The translations under genes and the position numbers were made by a program. Shown here piece by piece: positions 11,689 through 22,888 of a DNA stretch of 29,487 bases; position 1 is the stretch's first letter; the number at the start of each line of letters is the position of its first letter. Source of the DNA: Tetmemena sp. SeJ-2015 (Eukaryota > Ciliophora > Spirotrichea > Sporadotrichida > Oxytrichidae); NCBI GenBank assembly GCA_027382625.1, contig JAJKFJ010021598.1:1-29487 (forward strand). Reading direction: 5' to 3'. The notes beneath the pieces were generated by a model. It was not told the DNA's origin. It worked only from the letters and a program-made list of their open reading frames with translations, and searched no databases.

Positions 11689-12182
11689 GTTCTCAGAGGG
11701 GTTAAAGAATAAGTCCCTCTTATTTGAATTGAACTCTGCGTTTCTCTCTATCTTTTATAGATTAGTTAATTTCTTCTTTTTGGTTCGTGCGAAAAAATAT
11801 TAAATGCAGTTAACATATTGGGTTGCGGAGTTTTATTATCTATTTTGTTCTACTATTAAATGAAATATCTAAAATATAAATAATCATAAAACTTTCATTT
11901 TTGTGCAATTATTTGCTTAATTAAATAAAAGGCAATTAAATTTATAAAATGATAAGATCAATATTTGATAATTTTGAATTTCTTCTTTTCTTGCTTAGGT
12001 TTTGTGGCATCCGAGCTTTTCCTTTTAATTTTGAGGATTTTTGTTTTTAATTATGGGCTGCCGTTTTATTCTAAAGTCTAAAATATATAATCTACTGGCT
12101 CAAGTTAAGCTAGGGATTGGATTCATCACTATGATTAATGTTCAATTGGTTCTCAGTGTGTAACTCATTATAAATAGACATT
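11689..12182. other. AT-rich intergenic DNA
   Basis: Between the helicase-like gene (+) and the 3' end of G1 (-). No coding frame, RNA gene or clear repeat recognised. Two converging 3' untranslated regions would be expected here. Confidence 0.5.
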
Positions 12183-15100
12183 TCAAATATGAATTAGAAA
12201 ATTACTATTCTTGTTTTACAGAATATCTGCTTAGTATTTCTTCTAATTGTTGGCTTTAACTTTATTGCGACACTTCTTGATCATGGGGCTTATCTTTGCT
12301 TATAGGCTCGAGAAAATGTTCTTGGCGAATAGGTAGAAATTAATCAGGATGCACAACATTATAAGGCTTACTATGCAAAAGCCAAAGTTGAATTTCATTT
12401 CGTCATCATCAACGAAGTAATAACAAATTAAAAATTCTAATCTCTTCTATTTAATTAAGTCTGTAAGAATGAACAGACTTTAGAAAACAGAGAGCACTAT
12501 AAACTCATTTACTGATTCAATTATCAAGTCACAACTCTAAGCATAGGGTCTATAAAAAACTGTGAGGATTAAATTCACTAAACTCAATGTCACTCCAAGT
12601 TAAATCTAAAAGAACCCATAATTAGCTATAAAGATTAATGCCACACAGTATATAGCTCTTCTTCCCAAGAAAAGAGTCTGATAATAAGCAACATGAGTGT
12701 TATAAGGGTTGAGAGTACTGAAAAACGCCCCATATTTTAATTAAAATTCTGAGTGAGCAAGCATTTCTCTTCTTTTCATTAGAAAAACCAAAATCAGAAG
12801 AGGATAAACAGAGAAAAAGAGTATGGTAATCACATTTCAACTATTTTTAATTTGCAATTGAGATTTAACCAGAGCTGGAGATAGTCTAAGGAATATATTA
12901 TCTAAATGCAATTTACCTAATCTAGCTGTACAAGGGAATTCAAGTAAAGCTTCAAATATTATTTGGAAAGATAAGTGATTATGCAAGCAAACATCAGTTT
13001 GTTCTTTAATATTCCAAGAATTTTCTTAAATCTAAGAATTAAAAGAACGAAATTCTTACGTCTAAGTTTTTGAAAATTTATAGAGAAGGAAGACAAGTAA
13101 GATCAAAAAAGAAATAGCCGAAGCAATCAAGACCCCCATTAATAAATTCTTCTCAAATTCATCACTCGAATAGCTTAAAGGAATTAAAAATTATTATTCA
13201 TTTTATTTTGTATATTTTGGAGTTAAAATCTGATAAAAAGCCAAAATTTAAAAGATATCAAAAGCTTCTGCGCTACTAGAGGCTTATTCTTTTTAATTCG
13301 CAATTGAATAAAAGTAATTGAATTAAAATTGAAGATAGAATAGCCTGCTAGACACTTTTAGGAATGATTGCGAACATTAGATATGTCAATGATTGTTTGC
13401 ATGCAAGTCATCAAGTTGGAAGGAATAGTTATGCCCATTAGTGGAATATGAGTCAATATTTATAGCACATTAAGCAAACTCCAAATCTGTTTGAGAGACA
13501 CTCCCAGAAATATGGCTAATATAAAGTTTACCATCAAACCAGCAGTCAGAACTGAGCTCATCAAGCTGTAAGCCTCTCCCATAAGTTTGCTTAATTCTAT
13601 AAAAGGTAATTATAGATATAACCTGAGAGATTAATAAAAAATAGTCACAAATATATCTTAGGCTTACAAGAGGCATCAGCTTAAGGAGGAATTGGACCTT
13701 TAATTGTTAGGCCTTCTTAAATCTGAAAGTCAAGAGCACGAAAGTAAGTGTTATCTTCAAAAGTAACTTATATTGAATCGTAAATCTACAGGCTTTAACT
13801 TTAATATTTATTCTTACGTTATTCATAGAGATGAACTGAGGATTTTCAAAGACGAATGATAGGACCATGTAATTCCTGGTAAACTCTTCAATAGTTATAT
13901 TCTTGATTTAAGCGTTTACCTTTTATCTGAAAGGTATAATCTTCGCATCCAAGTTCTGAGTTACATTAGAGTAAAGAGACTTATCAGGAACAAGAAAAGG
14001 TTTGGGGAAACTGACTGTAATAAAATTAATATAGATAGAATATAATTTTTCCATCTGAGGTTATCTTTGTAATTTTTGGATTGCAGATACTAATTAAAGG
14101 ACATCCGCTAGTTACTATTTATAAATCTGTTACTTCTAAATTAAAGAAGTCGAATGTTAAAACATCCTTTGTTGTTGGATCTTTAACTACATAAAAGATT
14201 TTTAAACTGCCAACCTAGAACTTTTCTGGTTTGAATACTATTGTTTGAGGTGATTAAGTTTTGAATTCTGAAAAGACACTAGCTCTTTTAAAATCGATTG
14301 AGAATTATAGAATTTTAGAATAATTAAAATTTTTGAGAGTAGAAAGTTATCAAAGCAAGAGGGAATAGTTAGAGTTAAAGTATCGCCTGATACCATTCTC
14401 TAGTCTTGAATTATGCAATTTTAGAACCCTATTAATGTGGCATTTGTTGGAATTACACTTTTTTTAAAATAAAAATGATAAAATGAACACCTGGAAAAGT
14501 TGAAATAGGAACTTGAGTAGCAGTAGGAACAGGAGTAGCGGTTGGTATATTAGGCGCTGTTGTAAGAGTTGTAGTAGTTGTCGTAGTTGTAGTAGAATAT
14601 AAATTCAACTCTATATTAACTTATAAAGAGGCAATTAAATCGCTGTTTGAGTTATAAGCATTCATCACATAGGAGTAGTTTCCCACATATAAATTATCTA
14701 GAGTCAATACACTTATGTAATTAGTTGCCGAGTTAAAACTAATGAAAGAGGCATTAAAAATTGTAATTTTTCTATATTTTAAACATTGCTGATGATAGGT
14801 TTGTGTTTAAGAATTGATAAGTTATGGATTAGGAGGTAGGACAAGGGCAATTAACAGGCACAAAATACTAAGAAAGCAAGTGAGTCAACTTAGCACTTCC
14901 TATTTGATACGTCAAGGATAAGGTCTAAATGCTAGTTTGAATTTGAGCTTGGTCGCACGAAACCAGTAGCTTGAACTAATTATAGGAGAACTGCTAATTA
15001 ATAAAAGATAAACGAATCTTTTTTTTGTTCAATTTATGCTAAGCCTAGGTGTCCGTAATATCGAACTATAGATTGTAGGAGCAGCTAGTAAAAGTGACTG

Positions 15101-16345
15101 TGTTTTGAATAGTGAAAATGTAATGAGTGTTATTGGAAGTTAAAAAATATAAAAATAGAATAAATAAGCTGTAGCTATTTGTGAAGATGATAGACCAGAG
15201 CTCAAAAAGTTTAAAATGTAAACAAGTTGCCAGGGACAAGTAACTGAGTTGAAATTAGGGTTCAAAGTAACTGCTCTGTTAGTTAAAACATCGAATGAAA
15301 CTCTTGGTACAGCGAATCTTAAAAACACTTTAAAGTATTTTTAAATCCTTATGACTGCGTAAGAATAGTTGAAGAAGGACTTTACTGATAAAAGGTAAAA
15401 TCTGGAATTGGGCTATCAAGTTAGACAGCTTTGCATACTTTATTGCCAGTAACTGGAACGAATAAATCTGAATATGCACCATTCACCACAGTAGGTAATG
15501 GCATGGAGGTGTTTGCTAAAAGACCAGTTAGAATCGTGACATTATTGAGGACCCAAACACTATTTTACACAGGAACTGTAATTAAAAAATATCTGATTTA
15601 GTTTTAATGAGAGTGTCTTGCTCTTTAATGTATGAAAAAGATATGCAATTTTGAGAAGGCTAGTTGTCATTGATGAAATACTTGTAATAAAGATTAGTAG
15701 GGGGCCCAAAAACGCAGTCAACTTGATTAAAGAATATTCCCCAACTTAGAGTGTAAGTTGGCTAAGCTTTGCTCATTCTTCTAAAGCTTATAAGTTAGCC
15801 AAGCACACTGGTTAATTAGCTATAAGCCTTTTCTATTTTCACAACTAAATAATTATTCCCATTAATTTTAAACTCCAGAAAGTAAATCGGCCTAAATATA
15901 TGAAATCATAGTTTTTGGTTGATCAAGAGTAATCATATACACCTTTTAGGTATTAGAACTATCATAGGCAACTATCTGCAAGCACTTTGATTGCTTGAGT
16001 GAGGTGTTAATAGTTATTTTATGCTTCTTCAGACTACCTGAGTTTAAAATAATATTCAATATAAACACCAGTTTTCGTCGAATTAGTAAACATAGAGCTC
16101 ACTTAATGTCATAAAGATTAAAACATATTATCTTTTAAATAAATCAATAATAATATTGGTGAGTCCCTAGCTAACAATGACTGGCAAATCATCTGTGAGA
16201 CTCACCAAATTTTCTGCACTTAAATAATAAATATCTAGAGAAGCTGTTTTGGTGGCTAACAAGGTATATTTGATGAAGTAGAGCTCAGAGGGAGAGAACC
16301 ATGAGAATACCACAAAGTCAGCAGAGGATTCTGGAATATTACAAA
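12183..16345 (-). CDS. large surface protein G1, ectodomain plus multi-pass C-terminus
   Basis: A member of a ciliate family of cadherin-like or polycystin-like surface proteins: a long beta-rich ectodomain, then membrane segments. Reading 5' to 3' from 16345, the ectodomain carries SSADFVVFSWFSPSELYF and LTDDLPVIVSQGLT, both nearly identical in G3. It also has repeated VTLNPNF/VLTLDNLY-type strands and a Thr/Pro linker at 14505-14595 with ten Thr then PTATPVPTATQ. A hydrophobic helix GVLIASAISFLILLVFLLYK lies near 13075-13139. More helices at 12770-12832, 12560-12665, about 12480-12520 and 12320-12385 make a multi-pass end. The stop TGA is at 12183-12185. At least five pointer-flanked IESs restore the frame. 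An in-frame TGA near 12841 and some other joins are unresolved. The N-terminus is missing: homology to G3 stops at 16345. Probably plasma membrane; a sensory or channel role is speculation. Confidence 0.75.
14455..14490 (-). other. IES in G1, pointer GTGT
   Basis: Repeats (ACAC on plus) at 14455-14458 and 14487-14490, 32 nt apart. Excision joins ISTFPG of the linker to VIPTNATLIGFQNC in a single frame. Confidence 0.7.
14760..14788 (-). other. IES in G1, pointer CAAT
   Basis: Repeats (ATTG on plus) at 14760-14763 and 14785-14788, 25 nt apart. Excision joins LNTNLSSA to IFNASFISFNSATN. Confidence 0.65.
15115..15221 (-). other. IES in G1, pointer TTACATTTT
   Basis: A 9-bp repeat (AAAATGTAA on plus) at 15115-15123 and 15213-15221, 98 nt apart. 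Excision joins VTCPWQLVY to IFTIQNTVTFTSC in one frame. One of the best-supported inserts in the window because the repeat is long and the length corrects the frame exactly. Confidence 0.85.
15329..15345 (-). other. tiny IES in G1, pointer TTTAAA
   Basis: Repeats at 15329-15334 and 15340-15345, 11 nt apart. Removing 11 nt joins TQSQGFK to VFLRFAVPRVSFD. The insert is very short and the repeat AT-rich, so a simple indel remains possible. Confidence 0.5.
15576..15595 (-). other. IES in G1, pointer CAG
   Basis: Repeats (CTG on plus) at 15576-15578 and 15593-15595, 17 nt apart. Excision joins DTLIKTKS to VPVQNSVWVLNNVTI. The pointer is only 3 bp, so the exact ends are uncertain. Confidence 0.5.
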
Positions 16346-16788
16346 AATTATTTCATGAAGTTTATATTGGGATAAACTTTATTTTCTATCTTTATAATTT
16401 AAAGTAAGATCATTTTTTATTTTAGATTAAAATATCAGAAATTTTTATTTTTTTAAAGTAAGGAAATTAATTAATTATTTATGCTTTTGATTAGGTAGAC
16501 TCTGATTTCTATTCTTTACTTATCAAAATAATTTAAATTAAATTAACAATTTAATTAAAAATCTTATAAATGAATTATTATTCAATCCTTTTGATATGAA
16601 AATCATTAGAATTATAAAAATCAAAAATATATATGGATCACAAGTTGAGGAAAAAAATCCTTCAAAAATTTGAACCTCAAAAGCCACAAAGGTAAGTTCA
16701 ATACATTTCTAAAAAAATCTACAAAGTTCGCAGAGGGTTTTCAAAAAAGAAAAAAGATTTATAAAATTTTATAATATAGGTGAATTGC
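16346..16788. other. AT-rich gap between G2 and G1
   Basis: Lies between the stop of G2 and the first readable segment of G1. No family-like frame seen. If G1 is a functional gene, its N-terminal segments are not here. Confidence 0.5.
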
Positions 16789-19700
16789 TCAATCTGAATT
16801 TTCAGTTTCAGTTTCTGAAGGATTCTTTTCTGGCAATTCGAGTGTTGCTGGAATATCGAGGACAGAAGTCATTTCAGTAGTTGTTGGCTGTTGGCCCTCA
16901 AGATGACTGTTCCTTGAATTAGCATAGGTGCCATATAAGTCACTATCTCTCTCAGAAATTCTTGGTAGAGGTAACGCATTTACCAATGTAATCTTGACAG
17001 GTTTTCTCTTTACAAAAAATTCTTTATTTTAAAAAGAAATATTTTATTCCCTTTCTTCTGCTGCTTAAGACTTAATGCAAACATAATTAAATTATACCAC
17101 ATATTCAGACTTGTAGGGCATCATGAAGAGCAGAAGACTTGGGCAGTTGATTCTCCTGATTTTGAAAATTTGAAATGCTCTGATTGCTTTCTTTCCTCTC
17201 CTCTTCATCGCTTAAGCTTGAAGAGTTCCTTCTCTACCCTTGACCATGATTGTTGGCTGCTTGCTTTCTTGCTTAGGATATGAAAGGGTTTTAACTCAAA
17301 TCTTGACCATTACTCAAAAATGGATTTGCATCTTGTCCTGAAGGGGTAGAATTCTTACTAGAATGGGAAGATCCTTTGCTTATTTGAGATGAAACTAGAC
17401 CTAGAGATGGTGCTTTAGCCATCACCTCTCTTGTTCTTTAATCTTAAAACACCTTCAAAGTTGAAGAAGCTTAGCCAGAGCTTTAGCGTGAACTCTCTCT
17501 CGAAGGAGCTCTCTCTCTATGCAACTTTTCTAGCGCCTAGATCATCTAACCAGAATTGAAAACTGGCTAGTTCAAAACTTAGGCATGAGCCTGAGCTTGA
17601 ATCTTTTTTGAAGGAGTGCTCAGAACTACCTTTCGCACATTGCGTTCAGCTAAAACCAAATTGCAAAATTTCTCGTGCTTGAGGAGTTTAAAACTTTTTA
17701 ATATACAGAGTCTGACCTTGTGTGCATAGCTATCGGGTTGATGCTACTCAGTCCTCGGTTGAGTATTCTAAAGGGCAACTCTCCCTCTATCATTTGTAGA
17801 GTCATCATGATAGGAGCGCACATAGTAGCCTCGCACAAAAGGTTTAGATGGGTCGCAAGATTTGGGCTGCTCGTTCTCATCTCTTGGAAGAGGAAGGGGC
17901 TCAACAGTTGGAGGATGCTACAAAATAAAGTCAGCAAAGCAATCACACTCGCACTTTTCCTCTTCTGAATTGTAAGAGCTTCAGTCCTAAACATAGTATG
18001 TTAATGTAAATATAAGTGGGAGAATATGAAGCAGGCAATGATCAATTCATGGAAAGAGAAGAGAATACAATGCTAAAGATGCATACATTGTTTTAATTAA
18101 ATTTTTAAGATTTACTGAAAAAATTCAACTTACACCTAGACAGCCTTCTTAAGAACTTTGGCATCAATTTTTCTGTACCACCAATTGGATTTAAACTTTG
18201 CAGGTTGATTAAGAGACTGATTAGCCACAGACTCATTAGCATTTTCATCAGTTCGCGAATTATTAGGGGCTTAACACTCATCTATCATCTCTATATCTGC
18301 AAGTTGTTGGTTTCTCCTTCGCTTAGATTACTTACTTAACTTAATTAGCAATTTAATTTAAAAGATGGACTCTTATAACTGTTCTAGCCTTAGTCTTGCA
18401 TTTTGCTTTGCTCTTAGAGTTTCCTCTCAGCTTCCCTCTTAATGCTCAAATTTTAGTGGTACTAAGCACTCATTTAAGATTGGAACTCTTTCACACTATT
18501 CAAGGGCTGCTACTCCTCCTAATCACCTCCATCTACCTTTTGCTTGTAGAACCTCTTTATCAAAAAATGATTTCTTAGCTTATAATTTTGCTTATATATT
18601 CTTGTTTTTCTCTTACAAGCGCTTGGTAGCTGCTTCTAAGAAAGGAGAAAATAATTCTTGCTGCCATTTCAAAAATTCTTTTGGAGGATCTCCATAGATG
18701 CGATTACGAAAATATCGAGCTCTCAGATCTATTTTGATGATTTCTACATCTGTAGCCCTTTGAAGTGTTTCTAAGCAAAACTCAGGATCTGTAAAAATGT
18801 TCTACAATTTTAAATGGTTCTTAATCGAGAACTATTCACGCCATTTCATAACGAAAGCTATCCATTTCTCTTTATAAATCTTATATTATATCTGCCGGGC
18901 TTTCTCGCGCATATTCCAAATTTTTTCTCTTTTCTCTTATTCCATCTAGTCCCTGTCTGAAAATAATTCAAGAAAAAATAGTGTGCGATATTTAAAAGAA
19001 AGTCTGCTTCATATTTACGATAGATAAGATCATAGACTTCTTTTCTCCTATAGCAAAGCTCTTCCTCAAATTTGTCAGTAGCCTCAAATTACTTTTCCCA
19101 TTCATAATCAAACTGACTGATCCAGAACTTTTCAAGAGCTTCGAGCTCTTGACATTTCTCAGGATCAAACTGATCCTTGATCGGTAAGTGCCTTTTAGTA
19201 TTTCTATTCCTCAATCTGCGCTACTCTTTTAGCTCCTCAACTCTCGAGAGATTAATCTTAGCAGGCTCATCTAGACCTACTCTTTCGATTGAAGCATCAG
19301 TTCCACACATCAAAAGATTCGAGTATTCTGTTCCTTTAGCTTCTCTGAATGCTCTCTTTGCATTAAAAAGCCTAGAAGAGTATTAGGCATGAACGATAGG
19401 TTCGGGAGTCTTGGGGCGTTCGAGAGTGGGCCAAGTCTTTTGCTCTTCAAAAGGCTTCTTCTCCAACTTTTGGCGGTACCTCTAATTGTGAATCTTCTTC
19501 CTTTCTTCAAATATCCTTTTCTCCTCATCTTGCAGTGCCTTAGCTTTGTTATATTCTTTCATAGTATGGAAATGCTTGAATTAGCGCTCTTTGAAAGTTG
19601 GATCCTTGGCTGCATACATGAAGTGAGACCGCTTTTCAAAAAGTTTGAAGTAGATTTCTCTCTTGATGATATCCGGACGATATATTATTATATGTATAGA

Positions 19701-20275
19701 GAGTATATTTAATATCTAATTCTGATGCAAGGGTCGCTGAGCATAAAAAGACTGATCCATCTGTTGCAAACCTAGCAAGGCGGCTTACACTTCTGATGCT
19801 CACGAGTCAAAGCTCTCGGCTTCACATACTTCTCTTTTACTAACTCAAGTACTTTCTAGAAGAGATAAGTATAGGATTATATTGAGTTTAATTAGAATAT
19901 AAAAAATGGAAAGTAGAGTCTTCCTTGTAATTATACTTTCTCCTTTCCTCTGGAGTTTTTTGAGGAGTCTCAAACTTCGCCAACTCTTATATAATGAATT
20001 ATAACTCAATACCCTCTGGATGATATATAACTCTGCTGAAAATTTGCCCCATTACCAAAAGTGAGTGGTTGTCCTGCTACCATGCAAGCTCTGCATACTG
20101 ATAGGTGGTCAACTCGCCAAGAGTGAGTCTGCTTTATCCTGCATAGCTTCGCATCTTTAAAATAGATTGTAAGTATAATCTTTTGCTCTAGGAACTTGGG
20201 GTCAAAATCTTCTGCGATGATGTTGATGGCTGAATAAATCGCATCTCTTTCGGCTTCTCTGAAGTGGATGTACAT
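16789..20275 (-). CDS. large charged protein G2, function unknown
   Basis: Unrecognised protein of roughly 1,000 residues once IESs and one intron are removed. The start is an ATG at 20275 (MYIHFREAERDAIYSAINI) and the stop a TGA at 16789-16791. The N-terminal part holds spaced cysteines (CRACMVAG, then CKPPCQVCNRW), which could bind metal. The middle (about 18650-19660) is strongly charged and helical, with Lys/Glu-rich stretches typical of coiled coils. The C-terminal third has ECDCFADF, then a Ser/Gln/Asn-rich low-complexity tail (17150-17560) and an acidic end (PSETETENSD). No membrane segment or signal peptide is seen, so it is probably cytoplasmic or cytoskeletal. At least six pointer-flanked inserts rejoin the frame, and unresolved joins remain near 18330 and 18535. 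It sits between the two halves of the G-family, G3 upstream and G1 downstream. Confidence 0.75.
17107..17141 (-). other. IES in G2, pointer CAAGTCT
   Basis: A 7-bp repeat (AGACTTG on plus) at 17107-17113 and 17135-17141, 28 nt apart. Excision joins NQENQLPK to SEYVVQFNYVCIKS, bypassing a TGA. A third AAGTCT copy lies 39 nt further along, so a second in-frame insert may follow. Confidence 0.8.
17962..17982 (-). other. IES in G2, pointer GAAG
   Basis: Repeats (CTTC on plus) at 17962-17965 and 17979-17982, 17 nt apart. Together with the adjacent intron it joins KKAVQV to TEEEKCECDCFADF. A different intron acceptor could give the same frame, so this insert is less certain. Confidence 0.45.
17987..18133 (-). 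other. candidate spliceosomal intron in G2
   Basis: Minus-strand segment of 147 nt starting GTAAGT and ending TTTAG, AT-rich, between two convincing coding parts of G2. It lacks a good direct repeat at its ends and has splice-site consensus, so I read it as an intron rather than an IES. Confidence 0.55.
18955..19006 (-). other. IES in G2, pointer CAGAC
   Basis: Repeats (GTCTG on plus) at 18955-18959 and 19002-19006, 47 nt apart. Excision joins IYRKYEAD to RDQMEQEKREKIW, a smooth charged helix. A GT-AG intron reading of a slightly longer segment also keeps the frame but drops residues. Confidence 0.7.
19664..19727 (-). other. IES in G2, pointer CATCA
   Basis: Repeats (TGATG on plus) at 19664-19668 and 19723-19727, 59 nt apart. 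Excision joins LFMLSDPCI to KREIYFKLFEKRSHF in one frame. Confidence 0.75.
19850..19941 (-). other. IES in G2, pointer AGAAAGTA
   Basis: An 8-bp repeat (TACTTTCT on plus) at 19850-19857 and 19934-19941, 84 nt apart. With the neighbouring CCAGAGG insert also removed, SSRGKEK joins VLELVKEKYVKPRAL. Only a 12-nt kept segment lies between the two inserts' nearest ends. Confidence 0.75.
19947..20019 (-). other. IES in G2, pointer CCAGAGG
   Basis: A 7-bp repeat (CCTCTGG on plus) at 19947-19953 and 20013-20019, 66 nt apart. Excision removes an in-frame TGA that otherwise truncates the protein after YISSRGY. Confidence 0.8.
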
Positions 20276-20499
20276 TTATTAAGTTGAAGTTTGATTGAAC
20301 TAGTTGAGTTTTGAATTTGAAATTTAACTATACATTTAACAATTATCATAAAACTCAAATATCATTTTTAATCAACTGAAATCATCCTTTGGATCAAGTA
20401 TAGAATGAAATGCTAAAATCATAATATGAATGTCATGTCTATTAAATTAATATCTATCTTATATAAAAAATTAAGTGAATTTTATAATAAAAAGCAATA

Positions 20500-21927
20500 C
20501 TATCTTAGGAAATTATCTGCAAGCACTTGTATTACTTGGATGAGGATTTTACAGTTATTTTGTGCTTCTTCAGACTTCATAACAATAGTTATTAAATAAT
20601 CAAAATTAACTGCCTTAATAATACTTTTAAACATAGAGCTCTGGACCTGCCAATTGTACGCTTACGTAGCAACCATAGATATAATTAAATGAATTCAAAT
20701 ATTGGTGAGCCCCTAGCTAACAGTGACTGTCAAATCATCTGTGAGAGTCACCAAATTTTCTGAGCCTACCTTGTTTTCCGTTGTATCGAATGTGAAATTC
20801 ACAGTCTTCACGTCGTAAGCTCAATTAAAATAATAAGGCTGTTTGGGTGGCTTGCAACGTATATTTGTTGAAGTAGAGCTCAGAGGGAGAGAACCATGAG
20901 AATACCACAAAGTCAGCAGAGGATCCTGGAATAAAAGCAAATGAGCTCCTAAAATTTCTACCTTGCATCATAAACCTGACTGTGAAAAATATAATCATTT
21001 TAAATATGAATAAGAGAGAGATAGTTAGGTCAGAATTGATAGAATATTTGCCAACTATGCTATAAAATGAATAAGATTTTTAAATGCCAGCCTCCAAATA
21101 TTTATCGTAAAGATCGTCATATGACAGAATAAAGAGGGCTTGAGTGGATGGGATTGTGGTTATAGATACAAAGAATGTATCTCCTACCATGTTACCTGCC
21201 CTTGTCATCTAAAGTTTCTAGACTATTTACTAGCCAGTCACATCAAATCGTTGTAAACTACTTAAAAATTAAGACAAACTAATTTTTCATAATTAGCTTT
21301 TAGGTATTGGTAGATGAGTGAATCTTTTGAGTTGAAAAGGCTAACTCCCAATCCATCTGAGTCAAATGCAATATCTTTGTACTCGATACTCTTAATTTTT
21401 AACAATTTAATTTTTAATAACGTAGGTGGCTAAATCAATAATAATTATACACATTTATTGAGTAAGTAGGATATATTTTGACCATTTATCTTCTTAGCTC
21501 AGTAAGATGGAAAACTTTTTTGATAGCCCGAGGACAAAAATAAATTCACACATTCTTAAAACTTACTCGTAATATCAATCTTCTTGTAAAAGAGCGGCTG
21601 ATGTGAGTAGTAATCGTTTCCTCCAGAAAAATAATTTGCAGGGTTGGAATATTAGAAATAGACGATGACGTCATAAAATTTATCAGGGCTGTCAGCATAA
21701 TCATAATAACGTCCCAGGAATATAAAGTTTAGATCATCGTCTATATCTAAAGAGACAATATAAAAGGTTTTAAAATCAATTTATCACAATTTTTTCATTT
21801 TATATCAGTCTGAAGAGGCCCGAACTACTCGAATTGCATTAAAATAGGGAATTATCGATCCACAGTGGAAACTGCCGCTGAATCCACTTATATGAGTAGT
21901 AGTTGAGAGTAGAAAGTGAAGCTCCAT
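20500..21927 (-). CDS. surface-protein family member G3, N-terminal half
   Basis: N-terminal half of a G1 paralogue. The start ATG is at 21927. After a 13-nt IES the protein begins MELHFLL and soon carries VDRQF, shared with G0. A 59-nt IES then leads into DIDDDLNFIFLGRYYDY and FSGGNDYYSHQP, again matching G0. Further on, near 20720-20935, it has SSADFVVFSWFSPSELYF and LTDDLTVTVSQGLT, matching G1 closely. Homology to G1 runs to about 20510 and then stops within a few bases (CTTGCAGATA), so the C-terminal part is absent. Joins near 21240 and 21500 are unresolved. It may be a truncated copy or one half of a rearranged germline gene. Likely role as for G1: a surface or secreted protein. Confidence 0.65.
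20510..20935 (-). repeat. segment duplicated in G1
   Basis: About 400 bp closely similar to 15960-16340 in the same orientation. For example TATTGGTGAG..CCCTAGCTAAC and GTAGAGCTCAGAGGGAGAG occur in both. G3 holds roughly 60 bp more than G1 near 20765-20840. The duplicated segments lie on either side of gene G2. Confidence 0.85.
20819..20840 (-). other. IES in G3, pointer AGC
   Basis: Repeats (GCT on plus) at 20819-20821 and 20838-20840, 19 nt apart. Excision joins LQATQTA to YDVKTVNFTFD. The pointer is short, so the ends are approximate. Confidence 0.5.
21742..21806 (-). other. IES in G3, pointer GATATA
   Basis: A 6-bp repeat (TATATC on plus) at 21742-21747 and 21801-21806, 59 nt apart. Excision joins FGPLQTDI to DDDLNFIFLG, which aligns with G0. 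Confidence 0.75.
21894..21912 (-). other. tiny IES in G3, pointer CTACTC
   Basis: A 6-bp repeat (GAGTAG on plus) at 21894-21899 and 21907-21912, 13 nt apart. Excision joins the ATG-initiated MELHFLL to IQVDSAAVSTVDRQF, whose VDRQF matches G0. Confidence 0.65.
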
Positions 21928-22609
21928 AATAAAATTTATCTGAGGTGGCGCCTACAAAAAATGTAAAAGATCTACATATAAAAGACAATGATTGCGCAGG
22001 ATTAGAGAGGATCCTCTTACATTAGTTTATTTTCTATACTAAACAGCTTTATTTTAGATTTATTAGTTTGGATAAAAGGTTTATAAGAATAAAATTAGAT
22101 CCTGCTCACTCTAAAATTTTGGATAGATAAATATTAAATTATTTATTTATTCGAACAATTTTTCACTTTATTAGCATCCTTCTCGCAAAATCCTTAATAG
22201 AGAGATATAATTATATAAATATATTTAAAATTCGATTTATTCAAATTTTTAATAACCTTACTTCGTAAGTCTAAGGCCATTATAAAATCTTTAACACTTC
22301 TCTAATTACAACTCTTAAAATCATTGGATCAGATTAAGATATTTTTTCGTCTAGAAATATCTAAAAACTAAAATTTATGTAGAGGGTATTAGCTTGAGAC
22401 TAAATTTTTGTCGATATCATTTGTAATATTAAGGGTGCTCGGATCTTTAAAGCTGTTCATTTTTGAATGAAAACCATCATTTAAACCTCGAACAAGTTCG
22501 ATTATAGGTATTTGATGATTTTACTAATCAAGAGGTTGAGACCGTTCAAGAAGGTTGAATTAATTTGGGATTATGAAAGATTGGCTTTTATTTTTATTCA
22601 AATCATTTT
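21928..22609. other. AT-rich gap upstream of G3
   Basis: Presumed 5' flank of G3 and left flank of the G-rich inverted array. No coding frame or repeat could be supported. Confidence 0.45.
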
Positions 22610-22888
22610 TAGGTGTTTCGGGGGGGGCCCCGGAAACCCGCACATATTTGCCCAGACCGAAAATACTTTCCCCCCAAGTTTTGCCCAAAAACCGCACATA
22701 CTTTGGGGCCCAGACCGAAACATCCCTTTTTCCCCAAAACCGGGCCCCTTTTATTTTTGCCCAAGACCGGCAAACATTTCCCCAGCCCGGGAAAAACCCC
22801 AAAAACCTTAGATTCCCCCCAGACCCGGCACATCCCAAAACCCGATCCCCAGACCGCACACCCCTTTGCCTAGACAGCACATAAGCTT
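22610..22888. repeat. C-rich repeat array, left inverted copy
   Basis: Irregular repeats built around GCACATA..TTGCCCAGACCG, with many C runs. The inner edge CCTAGACAGCACATAAGCTT (22869-22888) matches the reverse complement of 27389-27408 in 19 of 20 bases, and similarity continues outward through CCCAGACCGCACAC. The open frames on both strands here come from the repeat composition and are not genes. Possibly the left terminal inverted repeat of a 5 kb element. Confidence 0.75.

Noticed and set aside
17698..17994. Minus-strand 98-codon frame and a plus-strand 82-codon frame
   Set aside because: The third frame across 17120-17975 is open far longer and gives charged, Ser/Gln-rich protein continuous with the rest of G2. 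These two are shadows.
19310..19712. Frames on both strands (72 and 107 codons)
   Set aside because: They overlap the long charged G2 frame in other phases and have hydrophobic or erratic composition.
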